A DNA stretch of 64,000 bases from the NCBI RefSeq assembly GCF_009711135.1, contig NZ_WMIC01000011.1:1-64000 (forward strand), in the 5' to 3' direction. The DNA is from Flavobacterium sp. LC2016-01 (GTDB taxonomy: Bacteria; Bacteroidota; Bacteroidia; Flavobacteriales; Flavobacteriaceae). How positions within the stretch are numbered: the first letter of the stretch is position 1; every line of letters starts with the position of its first letter. A program made the translations under genes and the position numbers. Below the pieces are notes generated by a model, which saw only the letters and a list, made by a program, of their open reading frames with translations, made no database searches and was not told the origin of the DNA. Shown here one piece after another: positions 35,784 through 44,624 of the stretch.

Positions 35784-38700
35784 TTAAAAAGTTACTTCAA
35801 CACCCAAAGAAATTGTTCTTGGGTTTGGGAATGATCCAGCATCATATCCTCTAGAGAATAATCCATCATTGTAATTAAAATCTGGATCGTAACCTCTGTA
35901 TTTGCTAATGATCCATAAGTTTTGACCATTTACATACAGTTTCGCTTTTTGAATAAACAAATCTTTTGGCAATGGAAGTTCGTATCCAATTTCCATTGTC
36001 TGTAATTTGATATAATCACCGCTTTCAATAAACCTGTCAGAATCTCTTGCGTTTCCGTTTGGATCTCCAATAATAGGACGAGGCACATTTGTATTCGTGT
36101 TTGTTGGCGTCCAGTAATTCAAGGCATCAACATGGCTGTTTCCATATTGTTCTGTCATTAAATTACGATACAATCCGTTGAATACTTTGTTTCCTCCTGA
36201 ACCTTGCCAGAACATTGAGAAATCCCAATTTTTATAATTTGCACCAAAATTAATTCCGTAGCTGTATTTAGGAATTGCAACTCCCATGAACTTTCTGTCA
36301 GCATCCGTAATTTGACCGTCACCGTTTAAATCACTGAATTTAAGATCTCCAACACCTGCATTCGTCTGAGTTGGCGAAGAAGCTAAATCAGCCGCATTTT
36401 GAAAAATTCCAGCAACTTGATACGTATAAAGTTCACCAATTGATCTTCCCACTTCAGTTTTTGAAGCTGCACCGTAAATTGGATTTCCGTCAAGACCAAT
36501 TTGTAAAACCTCATTTTTCAAGGTTCCTAAATTTGCCGAGATGTTGTATTTAAACTCGTGGTGATTGTTGTTGTACGTAGCCGTAAACTCAAAACCACTG
36601 TTTTTAACCGCACCTGCGTTTGTTGTAATACTTGCTGGAAATGCTCCAGTTGAATAAGGCAATGGCACTCCAATTAATAAATCTGTTGATTTTTTCTGAT
36701 AGTACTCTGCTGTAATCTGCAAATCATTGTCTAAGAAACCAAGTTCAACCGCAACGTTTGAAGTCGCTGTTTTTTCCCAGTGAACATTTGGGTCAATTGC
36801 ACTTACAACTGTTGTTCCCGGAGCTAATGTATTGTTGAAATCGTATCCAGCAAATGCATTAATTGTTGGCGAATAAGCATAAACTCCAAGTGTATTGTTC
36901 CCTAATTCTCCATAACCTCCTCTTAATTTAATGGTATTAAACCACTCTGGTAAATGAATGAATTTCTCGTTGCTTACTTTCCATGCTCCAGAAAAAGAGT
37001 AGAAATTAGCCGTATTGTTGTCTTCACTAAAAAGTGATGTTTTATCTTGTCTGAAGTTTCCAGTAATGAAATAACGGTCATCGTAAGAATAATTCAAACG
37101 GCTTAAGTAAGAGATATTTGTAAGTGTGTTTTTATATTCTCCAGCACTTGTAGCATCAGCATACTGAATTTGGCTGATTTCGCCCGGAGTATAGCCAACA
37201 CCTCTTGACCAATGTCTGTAATAATCATTTCTTTCCTGAATCCAGCCTCCTAAAGCATCAATTTTGTGCTTGTCTAAAGTAATTTCGTAAGTCAATAAAT
37301 TATTTACGAATGTTCTTTGCTGATTTCCGTTATCAACATCTAAAGAAGCTTCATCATTTGTTGTGATATAATACCATCCTAAATCACTTGGCGGAATGAA
37401 TTTTCTATTTTGAAAATCCAATCTGTCATAACTTAAATCTAATTTATATTTTAAGCCTTTAATGATTTCCAATTCTCCCCAAAGATCTCCAATAAAACGG
37501 CTTCTTTGCCCATTATTAGTAATCAAGTTATTGTAACCAATAACGTTCATAGAGATTGCTCTCTGCGTTAAGTTGTCTGTTCCTCCGTAACCTCCAAGTC
37601 TATTTGGATCGTACACTTTCATTGTTGGAATTGCGCCTAATAAATCTACAATTGCTGATTCTCCAGCGTTGTATTCATTAAAGTTTTCTTTATCCGATTT
37701 TGTATAGCCAATTTTTGAACCGTATTTGAATTTTCCTTTTTTACCGTATAAATTCAAATTAGCAGAATATCTTTCATAATCCTGAGGCGAGTTCAAGTAA
37801 CTTGTATTTTTGAAATAATCGGTATTTAAATTATACCCTAAAGTTTCAGCACCTCCGCTAAAAGTAAGCGAGTGATTTTCGACAAGACCAGTCTGGAAAG
37901 CCTCATTTTGCCAGTTTGTATCAACATTACTGATGTATGATGGACTAGCTGGGTTGTTCCCTGGAGCAATTCCTAATCCTGCATTCAATTCGGCAGCTGT
38001 TGTGATTTTTTGATATCCAACTCTGTCTGTCAGATCCCATTTTCTAGCCACATTCTGGAAACCTACAAGCGATTTATATTTAATGTCTAATTTACCGCTT
38101 TTCCCTTTTTTAGTCGTAATAATTACAACCCCGTTTGCTCCCTGAACACCATAAATAGCTGCAGCCGATGCATCTTTTAAAACCTGCATCGATTCGATAT
38201 CTCCTGGTGCAAAGTCATTCGGGTTTGATACAATCATTCCGTCAATAACAAAAAGAGGATTGTTATTTGTAAACGAATTGATACCTCTAATTTTAACATT
38301 CACAAATCCTCCAGGCTCTCCTGATGATTGTACTGTTACACCCGCAACCTGCCCCTGAAGCATTTTTGCAGGATCATATGTTACGGTTTTCTTCGCTGCT
38401 TCCATGTCAACTACACCAATTGAACCCGTTAAATCGGCTTTCTTCTGTGTACCGTAACCTACAACTACTACTTCATTAAGTTTATTTGTATCTTCTCCTA
38501 ATGTAATATCAATTTTTGATTGATTTCCTACTGTGATTTCTTGGTTCTGAAATCCTATAAATGAAAAAACTAAAACATCACCTGAAGATGCTTTAATCGA
38601 ATACTCTCCATCAAAACCAGTTGTTGTAACGGTTTTGGTTCCTTTAATCATAATATTCACACCCGGCAAAGGCAATTTGTCTTGAGCCGAGGTAACAACT

Positions 38701-38828
38701 CCGCTAATCGCTTTGCCTTGAGCCGACATTTGATTAGCAGAGAATAATAGCATTACTAATGCTAAAAGCCATTCTTTTTTTGGCAACAAAAAGTTGCAAT
38801 AAAAAAATAATCGTTGGTTTGTTATCAT
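35784..38828 (-). CDS. SusC/RagA-family TonB-dependent transporter
   Basis: Outer-membrane importer of oligosaccharides driven by TonB. 1014 residues: signal peptide (to about 36, MSAQ), carboxypeptidase-regulatory-like domain (GKAISGVVTSAQDKLPLPGVNIMIKG, about 37-115), plug with LNEVVVVGYGTQKKADLTGSI and KDASAAAIYGVQGANGVVIITTKKGK, then a 22-strand barrel ending NPRTISLGVEVTF with a terminal Phe. First gene of the glycan-uptake operon; four AraR-like sites lie in the 556-base spacer to the divergent regulator. Confidence 0.97.
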   Translation of the reverse strand: MITNQRLFFYCNFLLPKKEWLLALVMLLFSANQMSAQGKAISGVVTSAQDKLPLPGVNIMIKGTKTVTTTGFDGEYSIKASSGDVLVFSFIGFQNQEITVGNQSKIDITLGEDTNKLNEVVVVGYGTQKKADLTGSIGVVDMEAAKKTVTYDPAKMLQGQVAGVTVQSSGEPGGFVNVKIRGINSFTNNNPLFVIDGMIVSNPNDFAPGDIESMQVLKDASAAAIYGVQGANGVVIITTKKGKSGKLDIKYKSLVGFQNVARKWDLTDRVGYQKITTAAELNAGLGIAPGNNPASPSYISNVDTNWQNEAFQTGLVENHSLTFSGGAETLGYNLNTDYFKNTSYLNSPQDYERYSANLNLYGKKGKFKYGSKIGYTKSDKENFNEYNAGESAIVDLLGAIPTMKVYDPNRLGGYGGTDNLTQRAISMNVIGYNNLITNNGQRSRFIGDLWGELEIIKGLKYKLDLSYDRLDFQNRKFIPPSDLGWYYITTNDEASLDVDNGNQQRTFVNNLLTYEITLDKHKIDALGGWIQERNDYYRHWSRGVGYTPGEISQIQYADATSAGEYKNTLTNISYLSRLNYSYDDRYFITGNFRQDKTSLFSEDNNTANFYSFSGAWKVSNEKFIHLPEWFNTIKLRGGYGELGNNTLGVYAYSPTINAFAGYDFNNTLAPGTTVVSAIDPNVHWEKTATSNVAVELGFLDNDLQITAEYYQKKSTDLLIGVPLPYSTGAFPASITTNAGAVKNSGFEFTATYNNNHHEFKYNISANLGTLKNEVLQIGLDGNPIYGAASKTEVGRSIGELYTYQVAGIFQNAADLASSPTQTNAGVGDLKFSDLNGDGQITDADRKFMGVAIPKYSYGINFGANYKNWDFSMFWQGSGGNKVFNGLYRNLMTEQYGNSHVDALNYWTPTNTNTNVPRPIIGDPNGNARDSDRFIESGDYIKLQTMEIGYELPLPKDLFIQKAKLYVNGQNLWIISKYRGYDPDFNYNDGLFSRGYDAGSFPNPRTISLGVEVTF

Positions 38829-38860
38829 AAGGTTTAATTAAGTTGGTTAGTGTATAATTA

Positions 38861-38881
38861 TAAGTGTTAATTTTACATTTG
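38861..38881. promoter_or_regulatory. Candidate AraR operator, site B (susC)
   Basis: TAAGTGT, seven-base spacer, ACATTTG, 33 bases upstream of the susC start. A TTTACATTTGTAAA palindrome overlaps its right end. Minus-strand TAAATTTA just upstream could be the -7 element. Confidence 0.65.
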
Positions 38882-38959
38882 TAAATTTAACTAAAAAAAA
38901 ACCTCAAAAACAAATTAATATCCTAAAAAAACCGCTGAAAAAAAATACATATCATAAAT

Positions 38960-38980
38960 TAAGTGTGAAATTAACATTAA
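38960..38980. promoter_or_regulatory. Candidate AraR operator, site C
   Basis: TAAGTGT, seven-base spacer, ACATTAA, in the susC-regulator spacer. Confidence 0.6.
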
Positions 38981-39024
38981 TAAATTGATATTTTTTTCAA
39001 AAAAAAGACCTTTTTCAAGGGTTA

Positions 39025-39045
39025 TTTGTGTAAAATCTACACTTT
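39025..39045. promoter_or_regulatory. Candidate AraR operator, site D
   Basis: TTTGTGT, seven-base spacer AAAATCT, ACACTTT. The spacer is identical to that of site E. Confidence 0.6.
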
Positions 39046-39311
39046 TTATCAAAAAGCTTCTTTTTAATCAAAAAAACGACTTTTTAAAAAAAATTATGAA
39101 TACGCTGTTTTAGAATAATTTGCGGTATAAAAAAATTTTTATTTGTAAAAAAAATCTTGTTTATAAGGTTTAATTTTTCGCGCAAATTGCTTCGAATATT
39201 AAAAAAACAGCTTATTTTTGTTTCGAAAACGTTTGAAAACGATAAAATATGCTTCCAATTGCAGTTTTATGATGATTTTTTTTAACTTCTTTTTTTGATA
39301 ATTTTTTGTTT

Positions 39312-39332
39312 TAAGTGTAAAATCTACATTAA
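39312..39332. promoter_or_regulatory. Candidate AraR operator, site E (regulator gene)
   Basis: TAAGTGT, spacer AAAATCT, ACATTAA, 53 bases upstream of the regulator ATG, which suggests autoregulation. The rest of the spacer (39046-39311) is very AT-rich with no gene. Confidence 0.65.
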
Positions 39333-39384
39333 TAAATTATGAAACGTATTAGGAAGTTTATATATTTACCACAAAATATTAATT

Positions 39385-40074
39385 ATGCTAAACAGTTATA
39401 GCTCTGCTGATAAAGCGTTATTAGCAGTAGATTGTATCATTTTTGGTTTCGACAATCAAGGCTTAAAAATACTTTTAATTAAAAGAGACTTTGAGCCAGA
39501 AAAGGGCAAATGGTCTTTAATTGGAGGGTTTTTAAAGCGTGATGAAGTACTGGATAATGCCGCGATACGAATTTTAAATACATACACAGGTTTAAACGAT
39601 ATTTATATGGAGCAGCTTTATGCGTACTCTGAAATTGATCGTGATCCTGTCGAAAGAACCATTTCGGTTTCTTATTATGCTTTGATTAATATCGAAAATC
39701 ATAATGCCGAACTGATCAAAAATTATCACGCACAATGGTTTAGTATTACCGATGCGCCAAACTTGATTTTTGACCATAATGAAATGGTTGAACACGCCAT
39801 CAGAAGACTTCGCTACAGAACTTCAATTAAACCTATTGGATTCGAATTGCTTCCGGAGAAATTCACTATGAGGCAGTTATTAGAATTATATGAGGCAATT
39901 TTGAGCAAAGAATTGGACAAACGTAATTTTATCAGCAAAATTAATTCATTAGAAATTTTGAATAAATTAGATGAAAAGGATATGCAGTCTTCTCGTAAAG
40001 GTTCATATTTGTATACTTTCAACAAAGAAAAATATGAAGAAAAATTACTAAACGATTTTGTTTTGAACTTGTAA
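39385..40074 (+). CDS. araR: Nudix-type transcription regulator, AraR-like (NrtR family)
   Basis: 229 residues: an N-terminal Nudix-fold domain (about 10-145) fused to a C-terminal winged helix (about 150-229, containing FTMRQLLELYEAILSKELDKRNF). The Nudix box is degenerate: the conserved REUxEE signature is replaced by the stretch RILNTYTGL after GGFLKRDEVLDNAA, so it should bind a ligand rather than hydrolyse one. In Bacteroides the AraR of this family controls arabinose and arabinan genes. The same context here (divergent from susC, near araBDA) strongly supports that role; the seven palindromes are its candidate sites. Confidence 0.88.
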   Translation: MLNSYSSADKALLAVDCIIFGFDNQGLKILLIKRDFEPEKGKWSLIGGFLKRDEVLDNAAIRILNTYTGLNDIYMEQLYAYSEIDRDPVERTISVSYYALINIENHNAELIKNYHAQWFSITDAPNLIFDHNEMVEHAIRRLRYRTSIKPIGFELLPEKFTMRQLLELYEAILSKELDKRNFISKINSLEILNKLDEKDMQSSRKGSYLYTFNKEKYEEKLLNDFVLNL

Positions 40075-40079
40075 AATTG

Positions 40080-40156
40080 TTTCTCGCAGATTTAGCAGAT
40101 TCGATAGATTTTCTCTCTACGTTGAAATCTTTTAAATCTGCTAAATCTGCGAGAAA
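40080..40156. repeat. Dispersed inverted repeat, 22-bp perfect arms
   Basis: Left arm 40080-40101 (starts TTTCTCGCAGATTTAGCAG) and exact complement at 40135-40156, 33-base loop. Located right after the regulator stop codon in a convergent spacer. Confidence 0.85.
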
Positions 40157-40174
40157 AACATTAAATAAAAAAAT

Positions 40175-40208
40175 AAAACCCTGAAAGCCACAATCTTTCA
40201 GGGTTTTT
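40175..40208. terminator. Bidirectional terminator between araR and tal
   Basis: Arms AAAACCCTGAAAG (40175-40187) and CTTTCAGGGTTTT with an extra T (40195-40208), seven-base loop. Convergent genes on both sides. Confidence 0.85.
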
Positions 40209-40267
40209 ACTTCAATAAAACTACTATTAAAAAACTAACTAATTAATCTTTTTTTTGAAAAATAATC

Positions 40268-40338
40268 TCTCGCAGATCCGGCAGATTTAGGGAATTTTTT
40301 TAATCCTGGAATCAGCTTAATCTGCCAAATCTGCGAGA
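40268..40338. repeat. Second dispersed inverted repeat of the CTCGCAGAT family
   Basis: 20-base arms at 40268-40287 and 40319-40338 with two mismatches. Same family as 40080-40156, here just beyond the tal stop codon. Confidence 0.75.
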
Positions 40339-40348
40339 AAAAAACCTT

Positions 40349-41005
40349 TTAGCTATTTCCTTTTTGATAATCAGCAAGGAAAGTTGCCAAACCAATATCT
40401 GTTAATGGATGTTTCAACAAACCTTCAATTGCGCTTAATGGCCCAGTAATAACATCAGATCCAATTTTTGCGCAATTAATTATATGCATTACATTTCGAA
40501 CTGAAGCGGCAAGGATTTGAGTTTCATATCCGTAATTGTCATAAATCAATCTTATTTCTTCAATTAGATTCATTCCGTCTGTCGAAATATCATCTAAACG
40601 CCCAATAAATGGCGAAACATAAGTGGCTCCAGCTTTTGCTGCCAATAACGCCTGGCCAGAAGAAAACACTAAAGTACAATTGGTTCTGATTCCTTTATTG
40701 GCAAAATATTTTATTGCTTTTACGCCTTCTTTAATCATCGGAATTTTAACTACAATCTGCGGATGCAGTGCAGCTAATTTTTCTCCTTCGGCAATCATAC
40801 CTTCAAAATCGGTTGAAATTACCTCGGCACTGACATCACCTTCTACCAGTTCACAAATTTTTATATAATGATCTAAAATATTCTGTGCGCCCGTAATTCC
40901 TTCTTTTGCCATTAATGACGGATTTGTGGTTACACCATCTAAAACACCTAAATCATTGGCTTCTTTAATATCTTTTAAATTTGCTGTATCTATAAAAAAT
41001 TTCAT
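40349..41005 (-). CDS. tal: Transaldolase, small TalC type
   Basis: 218 residues, the short single-barrel form (fructose-6-phosphate aldolase/transaldolase subfamily). Start MKFFIDTANLKDIKEANDLGVLDGVTTNPSLMAKEG, with the Schiff-base Lys in CTLVFSSGQALLAAKAGATYVSPFIGRLDD and VVKIPM surroundings. It moves carbon from the pentose phosphates that arabinose enters as xylulose 5-phosphate into glycolysis. A candidate AraR site lies 95 bases upstream, so the gene probably responds to arabinose. Strict F6P aldolase activity is the alternative. Confidence 0.92.
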   Translation of the reverse strand: MKFFIDTANLKDIKEANDLGVLDGVTTNPSLMAKEGITGAQNILDHYIKICELVEGDVSAEVISTDFEGMIAEGEKLAALHPQIVVKIPMIKEGVKAIKYFANKGIRTNCTLVFSSGQALLAAKAGATYVSPFIGRLDDISTDGMNLIEEIRLIYDNYGYETQILAASVRNVMHIINCAKIGSDVITGPLSAIEGLLKHPLTDIGLATFLADYQKGNS

Positions 41006-41099
41006 TTGTCTTTTTTTTGAATGAATTAAAAACTAGTTTGTTTTATCTTTTTGACGAGTTTCTTCCTAGGTATTCTCTTCAATAAAACAAATTAAATAA

Positions 41100-41120
41100 T
41101 AAGTGTAAAATTTACATTTA
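41100..41120. promoter_or_regulatory. Candidate AraR operator, site F (tal)
   Basis: TAAGTGT, spacer AAAATTT, ACATTTA, upstream of tal. The rest of the spacer to 41258 is AT-rich; an imperfect ACATTTAC / AAATGT palindrome overlaps the right end. Confidence 0.65.
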
Positions 41121-41258
41121 CAAATGTATGTAAAATATTTCCACAAAAACAAAAAATTGTTTCCTTATTTTTTTAATTAAAAAAATGATAATTTGTTAAA
41201 CAATAAGAAAATTGCTTGTGATATAAATACCCGAAAAGAAAATTAACTTACCTCAACA

Positions 41259-42257
41259 CTACAAAGAATTTCGCATAATCAAAGACGATTTGTTTTCGAT
41301 CTGTTCTTTTTTTCCTTTCAAAACCATTTCGGCTAAAATTTTTCCCATGGTTTCAAAATGAGTCGAAATTGTCGTAATTCCGTTTGCGACAATCTTTTTT
41401 AATCGCGTTTCGTTATAAGAGATAATTCCGAAATCAATTCCCAATTTCAAATTCTGATTTCTTGCGTTTTCAATAACATGAACCAGCTCACGATCGGTTG
41501 GAATAATATATACATCGCCAACAGCAATTTTTCGATCCGTAAATTCGCTTATGATTTCGTATTCAAAATTATATTCGGTACAAAAAGCTTCAAAACCTAT
41601 TTTCATACCAAGCGGTTCTCTAAATCCGAGGAAAATTAAAATCAGTTTTTTGTAATTTTTCAATCTTCCTTTGGCATTATACAAACCTTCAAAAATATCT
41701 TTCTCGTGATTTTGATAAATCGCCGGATACGCTCTTAAATCAGGATTGGTCTGATCCAGTATGATAACTTCGTTTACTGGTAGGGTTTTTATTGAAGATG
41801 CCGTATCGAGCAAATTGGTTGGCATAATAATATATTTCGTGTAATTGCCATTGCTGTCATTGATGAGCTTCTGGAAAACCTGAATATTAAAATGATGAAA
41901 GAAAATATCAACCTGAACATTTTTTCCGATGTGCTGTAAAAACGAATTATAAATATCTTCTTTAAAAATATTCAATTCATCAAAAAGTAAAAAAACCTTT
42001 TGTTTTATAGTGGTTTCGACGCTTTTAATATAATAGCCTTTACCTGGAATGGCATAAATAATTCCCCTTTTTTTTAATTCTTCATACGCCAGCAAAACCG
42101 TATCGCGAGATAAAGAAAAAGCCAGACAGACTTTATTTACTGATGGAAGACGGTCGCCTTTTACCAATTTCTCTTCATCAATCGCTTTTTCAATTGACAG
42201 AATTATCTGCTTATATTTTGGCAGACCAATGTTATTTTGGATGGAGATAATATTCAT
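41259..42257 (-). CDS. GntR/LacI-hybrid transcription regulator
   Basis: 332 residues from the ATG at 42257. N-terminal GntR winged helix (about 10-75: PKYKQIILSIEKAIDEEKLVKGDRLPSVNKVC ... LSRDTVLLAYEELKKRGIIYAIPGKGYYI), then a periplasmic-binding-protein-like sensor domain of the LacI type (about 85-330, with FGIISYNETRLKKIVANGITTISTHFETMGKILAEMVL). Such hybrids are common sugar regulators in Bacteroidetes. It diverges from galM and the galactan/galactose genes, so galactose control is inferred. Two ACTGGTA repeats in the divergent spacer are its likely operator. Confidence 0.87.
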   Translation of the reverse strand: MNIISIQNNIGLPKYKQIILSIEKAIDEEKLVKGDRLPSVNKVCLAFSLSRDTVLLAYEELKKRGIIYAIPGKGYYIKSVETTIKQKVFLLFDELNIFKEDIYNSFLQHIGKNVQVDIFFHHFNIQVFQKLINDSNGNYTKYIIMPTNLLDTASSIKTLPVNEVIILDQTNPDLRAYPAIYQNHEKDIFEGLYNAKGRLKNYKKLILIFLGFREPLGMKIGFEAFCTEYNFEYEIISEFTDRKIAVGDVYIIPTDRELVHVIENARNQNLKLGIDFGIISYNETRLKKIVANGITTISTHFETMGKILAEMVLKGKKEQIENKSSLIMRNSL

Positions 42258-42288
42258 AAAAATTGAAATTTGGCGCAATATACAAAAA

Positions 42289-42305
42289 ACTGGTAGGTAC
42301 TGGTA
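42289..42305. promoter_or_regulatory. Direct repeat, candidate GntR operator
   Basis: ACTGGTA at 42289-42295 and again at 42299-42305, exactly ten bases apart, in the 100-base spacer between the regulator and galM. The spacing of one helical turn suits a dimer or two dimers on one DNA face. Confidence 0.5.
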
Positions 42306-42358
42306 TGCAAAGGCGAAAAATGTTTCTACTTTTGAATTTCACTTTTGTTAAAAATAGC

Positions 42359-43411
42359 ATGGAAATAAAACATATATCGCATTTTCAAGATGCTTCTGCA
42401 TATAAATCATTTGGTTTAACGCTTGATAACCAAGAAATTCTTTCTTTCGAATTGTCAAACAAAAACGGAACGAAAGTTCAGTTAATCAATTATGGTGCAA
42501 CGGTAACTTCAATTAAAATTCCCGTTGATGGAAAATTGGTTGATGTGGTTTTGGGTTTTGATACTTTAGAATCTTATATAAGTTCATACAATTTACCAAG
42601 CGCGCCTTATTTTGGAACTACTGTTGGCCGTTATGCCGGGAGAATCAACAAAGGAATTTTTACTTTAAATGGAAAAGAATTTCAGTTGGCCGGAAATAAT
42701 AACGGAAATGCTTTGCACGGAGGAAATGAAGGTTTTGGAAAAAAAGCATGGAATGTTTCTGATCTAACTTCTGGCGAAAATCCATCCATTACTTTTAATC
42801 TTTTAAGCGAAGATTTAGACCAAAATTATCCTGGAGCTTTACATGTTGATTTAAAATATACTTTAACAGAAGCCAACGAATTGAAACTGGAATACAAAGC
42901 GACCACAACTGAAGATACGGTTATCAACTTAACGCATCACAGTTATTTCAATTTGAATGGTCATGATTCGACTGTTTTAGATCAGGAAATGACTATTGTT
43001 TCAGATAAATTTTTAGAAACCAATTCGGAAAGTATTCCAACCGGAAAATTCACAGCCGTTTCAGGTCATGATTTCGATTTTAGAACGTCTAAAAACTGTC
43101 CGCAATCAATTGACAATTCGTTTGTAATTGAACCTTCAAATGATGTTGTGGCAACTTTATACAGCCCGAAAACAAAATTAAAAATGAGTGTTTACACAGA
43201 TCAGCCAAGTGTACATATATATGTAGGCGGCAACTGTTTTGACACTTTAAAAGGAAAAGAAAACGTAAATTACAGTGCCGTAAGCGGTATTTGTTTTGAA
43301 ACGCAAAATTTTCCTGATGCACCAAATCAAGAACATTTCCCGAATTCAGTTTTGAAAAAAGGGGAAGAATATCAGCAGACAACGGTTTACAAATTTGAAA
43401 CTTTAACTTAA
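42359..43411 (+). CDS. galM: Aldose 1-epimerase (galactose mutarotase)
   Basis: 350 residues from the ATG at 42359 (MEIKHISHFQDAS); the longer frame to 42263 would run through the divergent promoter. No signal peptide, so cytoplasmic. Signatures VGRYAGRINKGIFTLNGKEF, NALHGGNEGFGKKAWNV, INLTHHSYFNLNG (catalytic His) and GICFETQNFPDAPNQ (catalytic Glu). Supplies alpha-galactose to GalK. First gene of galM-GH53-GH2-galK-galT, six bases before the GH53 gene. Confidence 0.95.
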   Translation: MEIKHISHFQDASAYKSFGLTLDNQEILSFELSNKNGTKVQLINYGATVTSIKIPVDGKLVDVVLGFDTLESYISSYNLPSAPYFGTTVGRYAGRINKGIFTLNGKEFQLAGNNNGNALHGGNEGFGKKAWNVSDLTSGENPSITFNLLSEDLDQNYPGALHVDLKYTLTEANELKLEYKATTTEDTVINLTHHSYFNLNGHDSTVLDQEMTIVSDKFLETNSESIPTGKFTAVSGHDFDFRTSKNCPQSIDNSFVIEPSNDVVATLYSPKTKLKMSVYTDQPSVHIYVGGNCFDTLKGKENVNYSAVSGICFETQNFPDAPNQEHFPNSVLKKGEEYQQTTVYKFETLT

Positions 43412-43416
43412 GATTT

Positions 43417-44454
43417 ATGAAAAAGATCAAAGTATTATTAGGCCTTTTTGCTGTTGCTGTTTTTGCTTCGTGCACCACGACAAAAGACAGTAAAGATGTA
43501 AAAACTGAAGATAAAAGTTTTGCAAAAGGAGCCGATGTTGGCTGGTTGCCACAAATGGAAGCAACGGGTTATAAATTTTATGATACTGACGGAAAAGAAA
43601 AAGACTGTCTGCAATTATTAAAAGACCGTGGCATCAACACGATTCGCCTTCGTGTTTGGGTAAACCCGAATAACGATAAAGCAAGCGGACACTGCAGTCC
43701 CGAAGAAACTGTTGTGATGGCGGTCCGTGCCCAAAAAATGGGAATGCGCATCATGATCGATTTTCATTACAGCGATTCATGGGCAGATCCTGGAAAACAA
43801 AATAAACCTGCAGCTTGGGCTCAACATTCATTTACCGAACTTTTAAATGATGTTTACAATCACACTTTTGATGTATTGACTTTATTAAAAAAGGCCGGCG
43901 TTACTCCTGAATGGGTTCAGATTGGAAATGAAATTCCAGGCGGCATGCTTTGGCCGGAAGGAAGCTCAGACAATTTTGCACAATTGGCACAATTGCTTAA
44001 TAAAGGTTATGACGCGACAAAAGCAATCGATTCAAAAATAAAAGTTGTCGTGCATCTTGACGAAGGAAACAAAAGCGAAAAATTCAGATGGTTTTTTGAT
44101 AAAGCGACTGCCAATAATGTAAAATACGATGTAATTGGAATGTCCTATTATCCTTATTGGATTAAAACCGATTACAAAAGCACCATTTTAGATTTAGAAA
44201 ATAATTTAAAAGATATGGCTTCGCGCTACAATAAAGAAGTTATGGTTGTTGAAGTTGGCGGTGATTATACTGAGGTGCAAAACACAAAAGAAATGCTCGA
44301 AGCGACTATAAAAGCAGTAAAAAGTGTTCCAAACAATAAAGGTTTAGGTGTGATTTATTGGGAACCGGAAGGCGAAAAAAGCTGGAGCGGTTATCAATTA
44401 AGCGCTTGGCTTTCTGACGGAAAACCTTCACCGGCTTTAGATGCTTTCAAATAA
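43417..44454 (+). CDS. Endo-beta-1,4-galactanase, GH53
   Basis: Cuts the beta-1,4-galactan chains of pectin RG-I or type I arabinogalactan. 345 residues; lipobox AVFASC (Cys19) followed by TTTKDSKD, a lipoprotein, possibly surface-exposed. (beta/alpha)8 barrel with GADVGWLPQME, TIRLRVWVNP, DFHYSDSWADPGKQ, acid/base Glu172 in VQIGNEIPGG and nucleophile Glu279 in VMVVEVGGDY. A single catalytic domain. Confidence 0.96.
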   Translation: MKKIKVLLGLFAVAVFASCTTTKDSKDVKTEDKSFAKGADVGWLPQMEATGYKFYDTDGKEKDCLQLLKDRGINTIRLRVWVNPNNDKASGHCSPEETVVMAVRAQKMGMRIMIDFHYSDSWADPGKQNKPAAWAQHSFTELLNDVYNHTFDVLTLLKKAGVTPEWVQIGNEIPGGMLWPEGSSDNFAQLAQLLNKGYDATKAIDSKIKVVVHLDEGNKSEKFRWFFDKATANNVKYDVIGMSYYPYWIKTDYKSTILDLENNLKDMASRYNKEVMVVEVGGDYTEVQNTKEMLEATIKAVKSVPNNKGLGVIYWEPEGEKSWSGYQLSAWLSDGKPSPALDAFK

Positions 44455-44624
44455 TAAACAATTAAAAATTTACCATTAAGACATTAAGGCTCATTAAGCT
44501 TTGTGTTAAATGAAAGATCATTAAGTTTTGCGTTCGTCTAAAATACATTTATAGCTTGGCTTAATTCTCTTGACAAAGCTTGGACTTAATTTTCTTAATA
44601 TCTAAATGGTTAAAAAAACAGAAA
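44455..44624. repeat. Spacer with degenerate repeats
   Basis: Runs of the ATTAAGACATTAAGG / CATTAAG type and CTTGGCTTAATTCT / CTTGGACTTAATTTTC near-direct repeats (about 44551-44594). No gene; the open frame that could extend the GH2 start upstream lies in this repeat. Confidence 0.4.
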
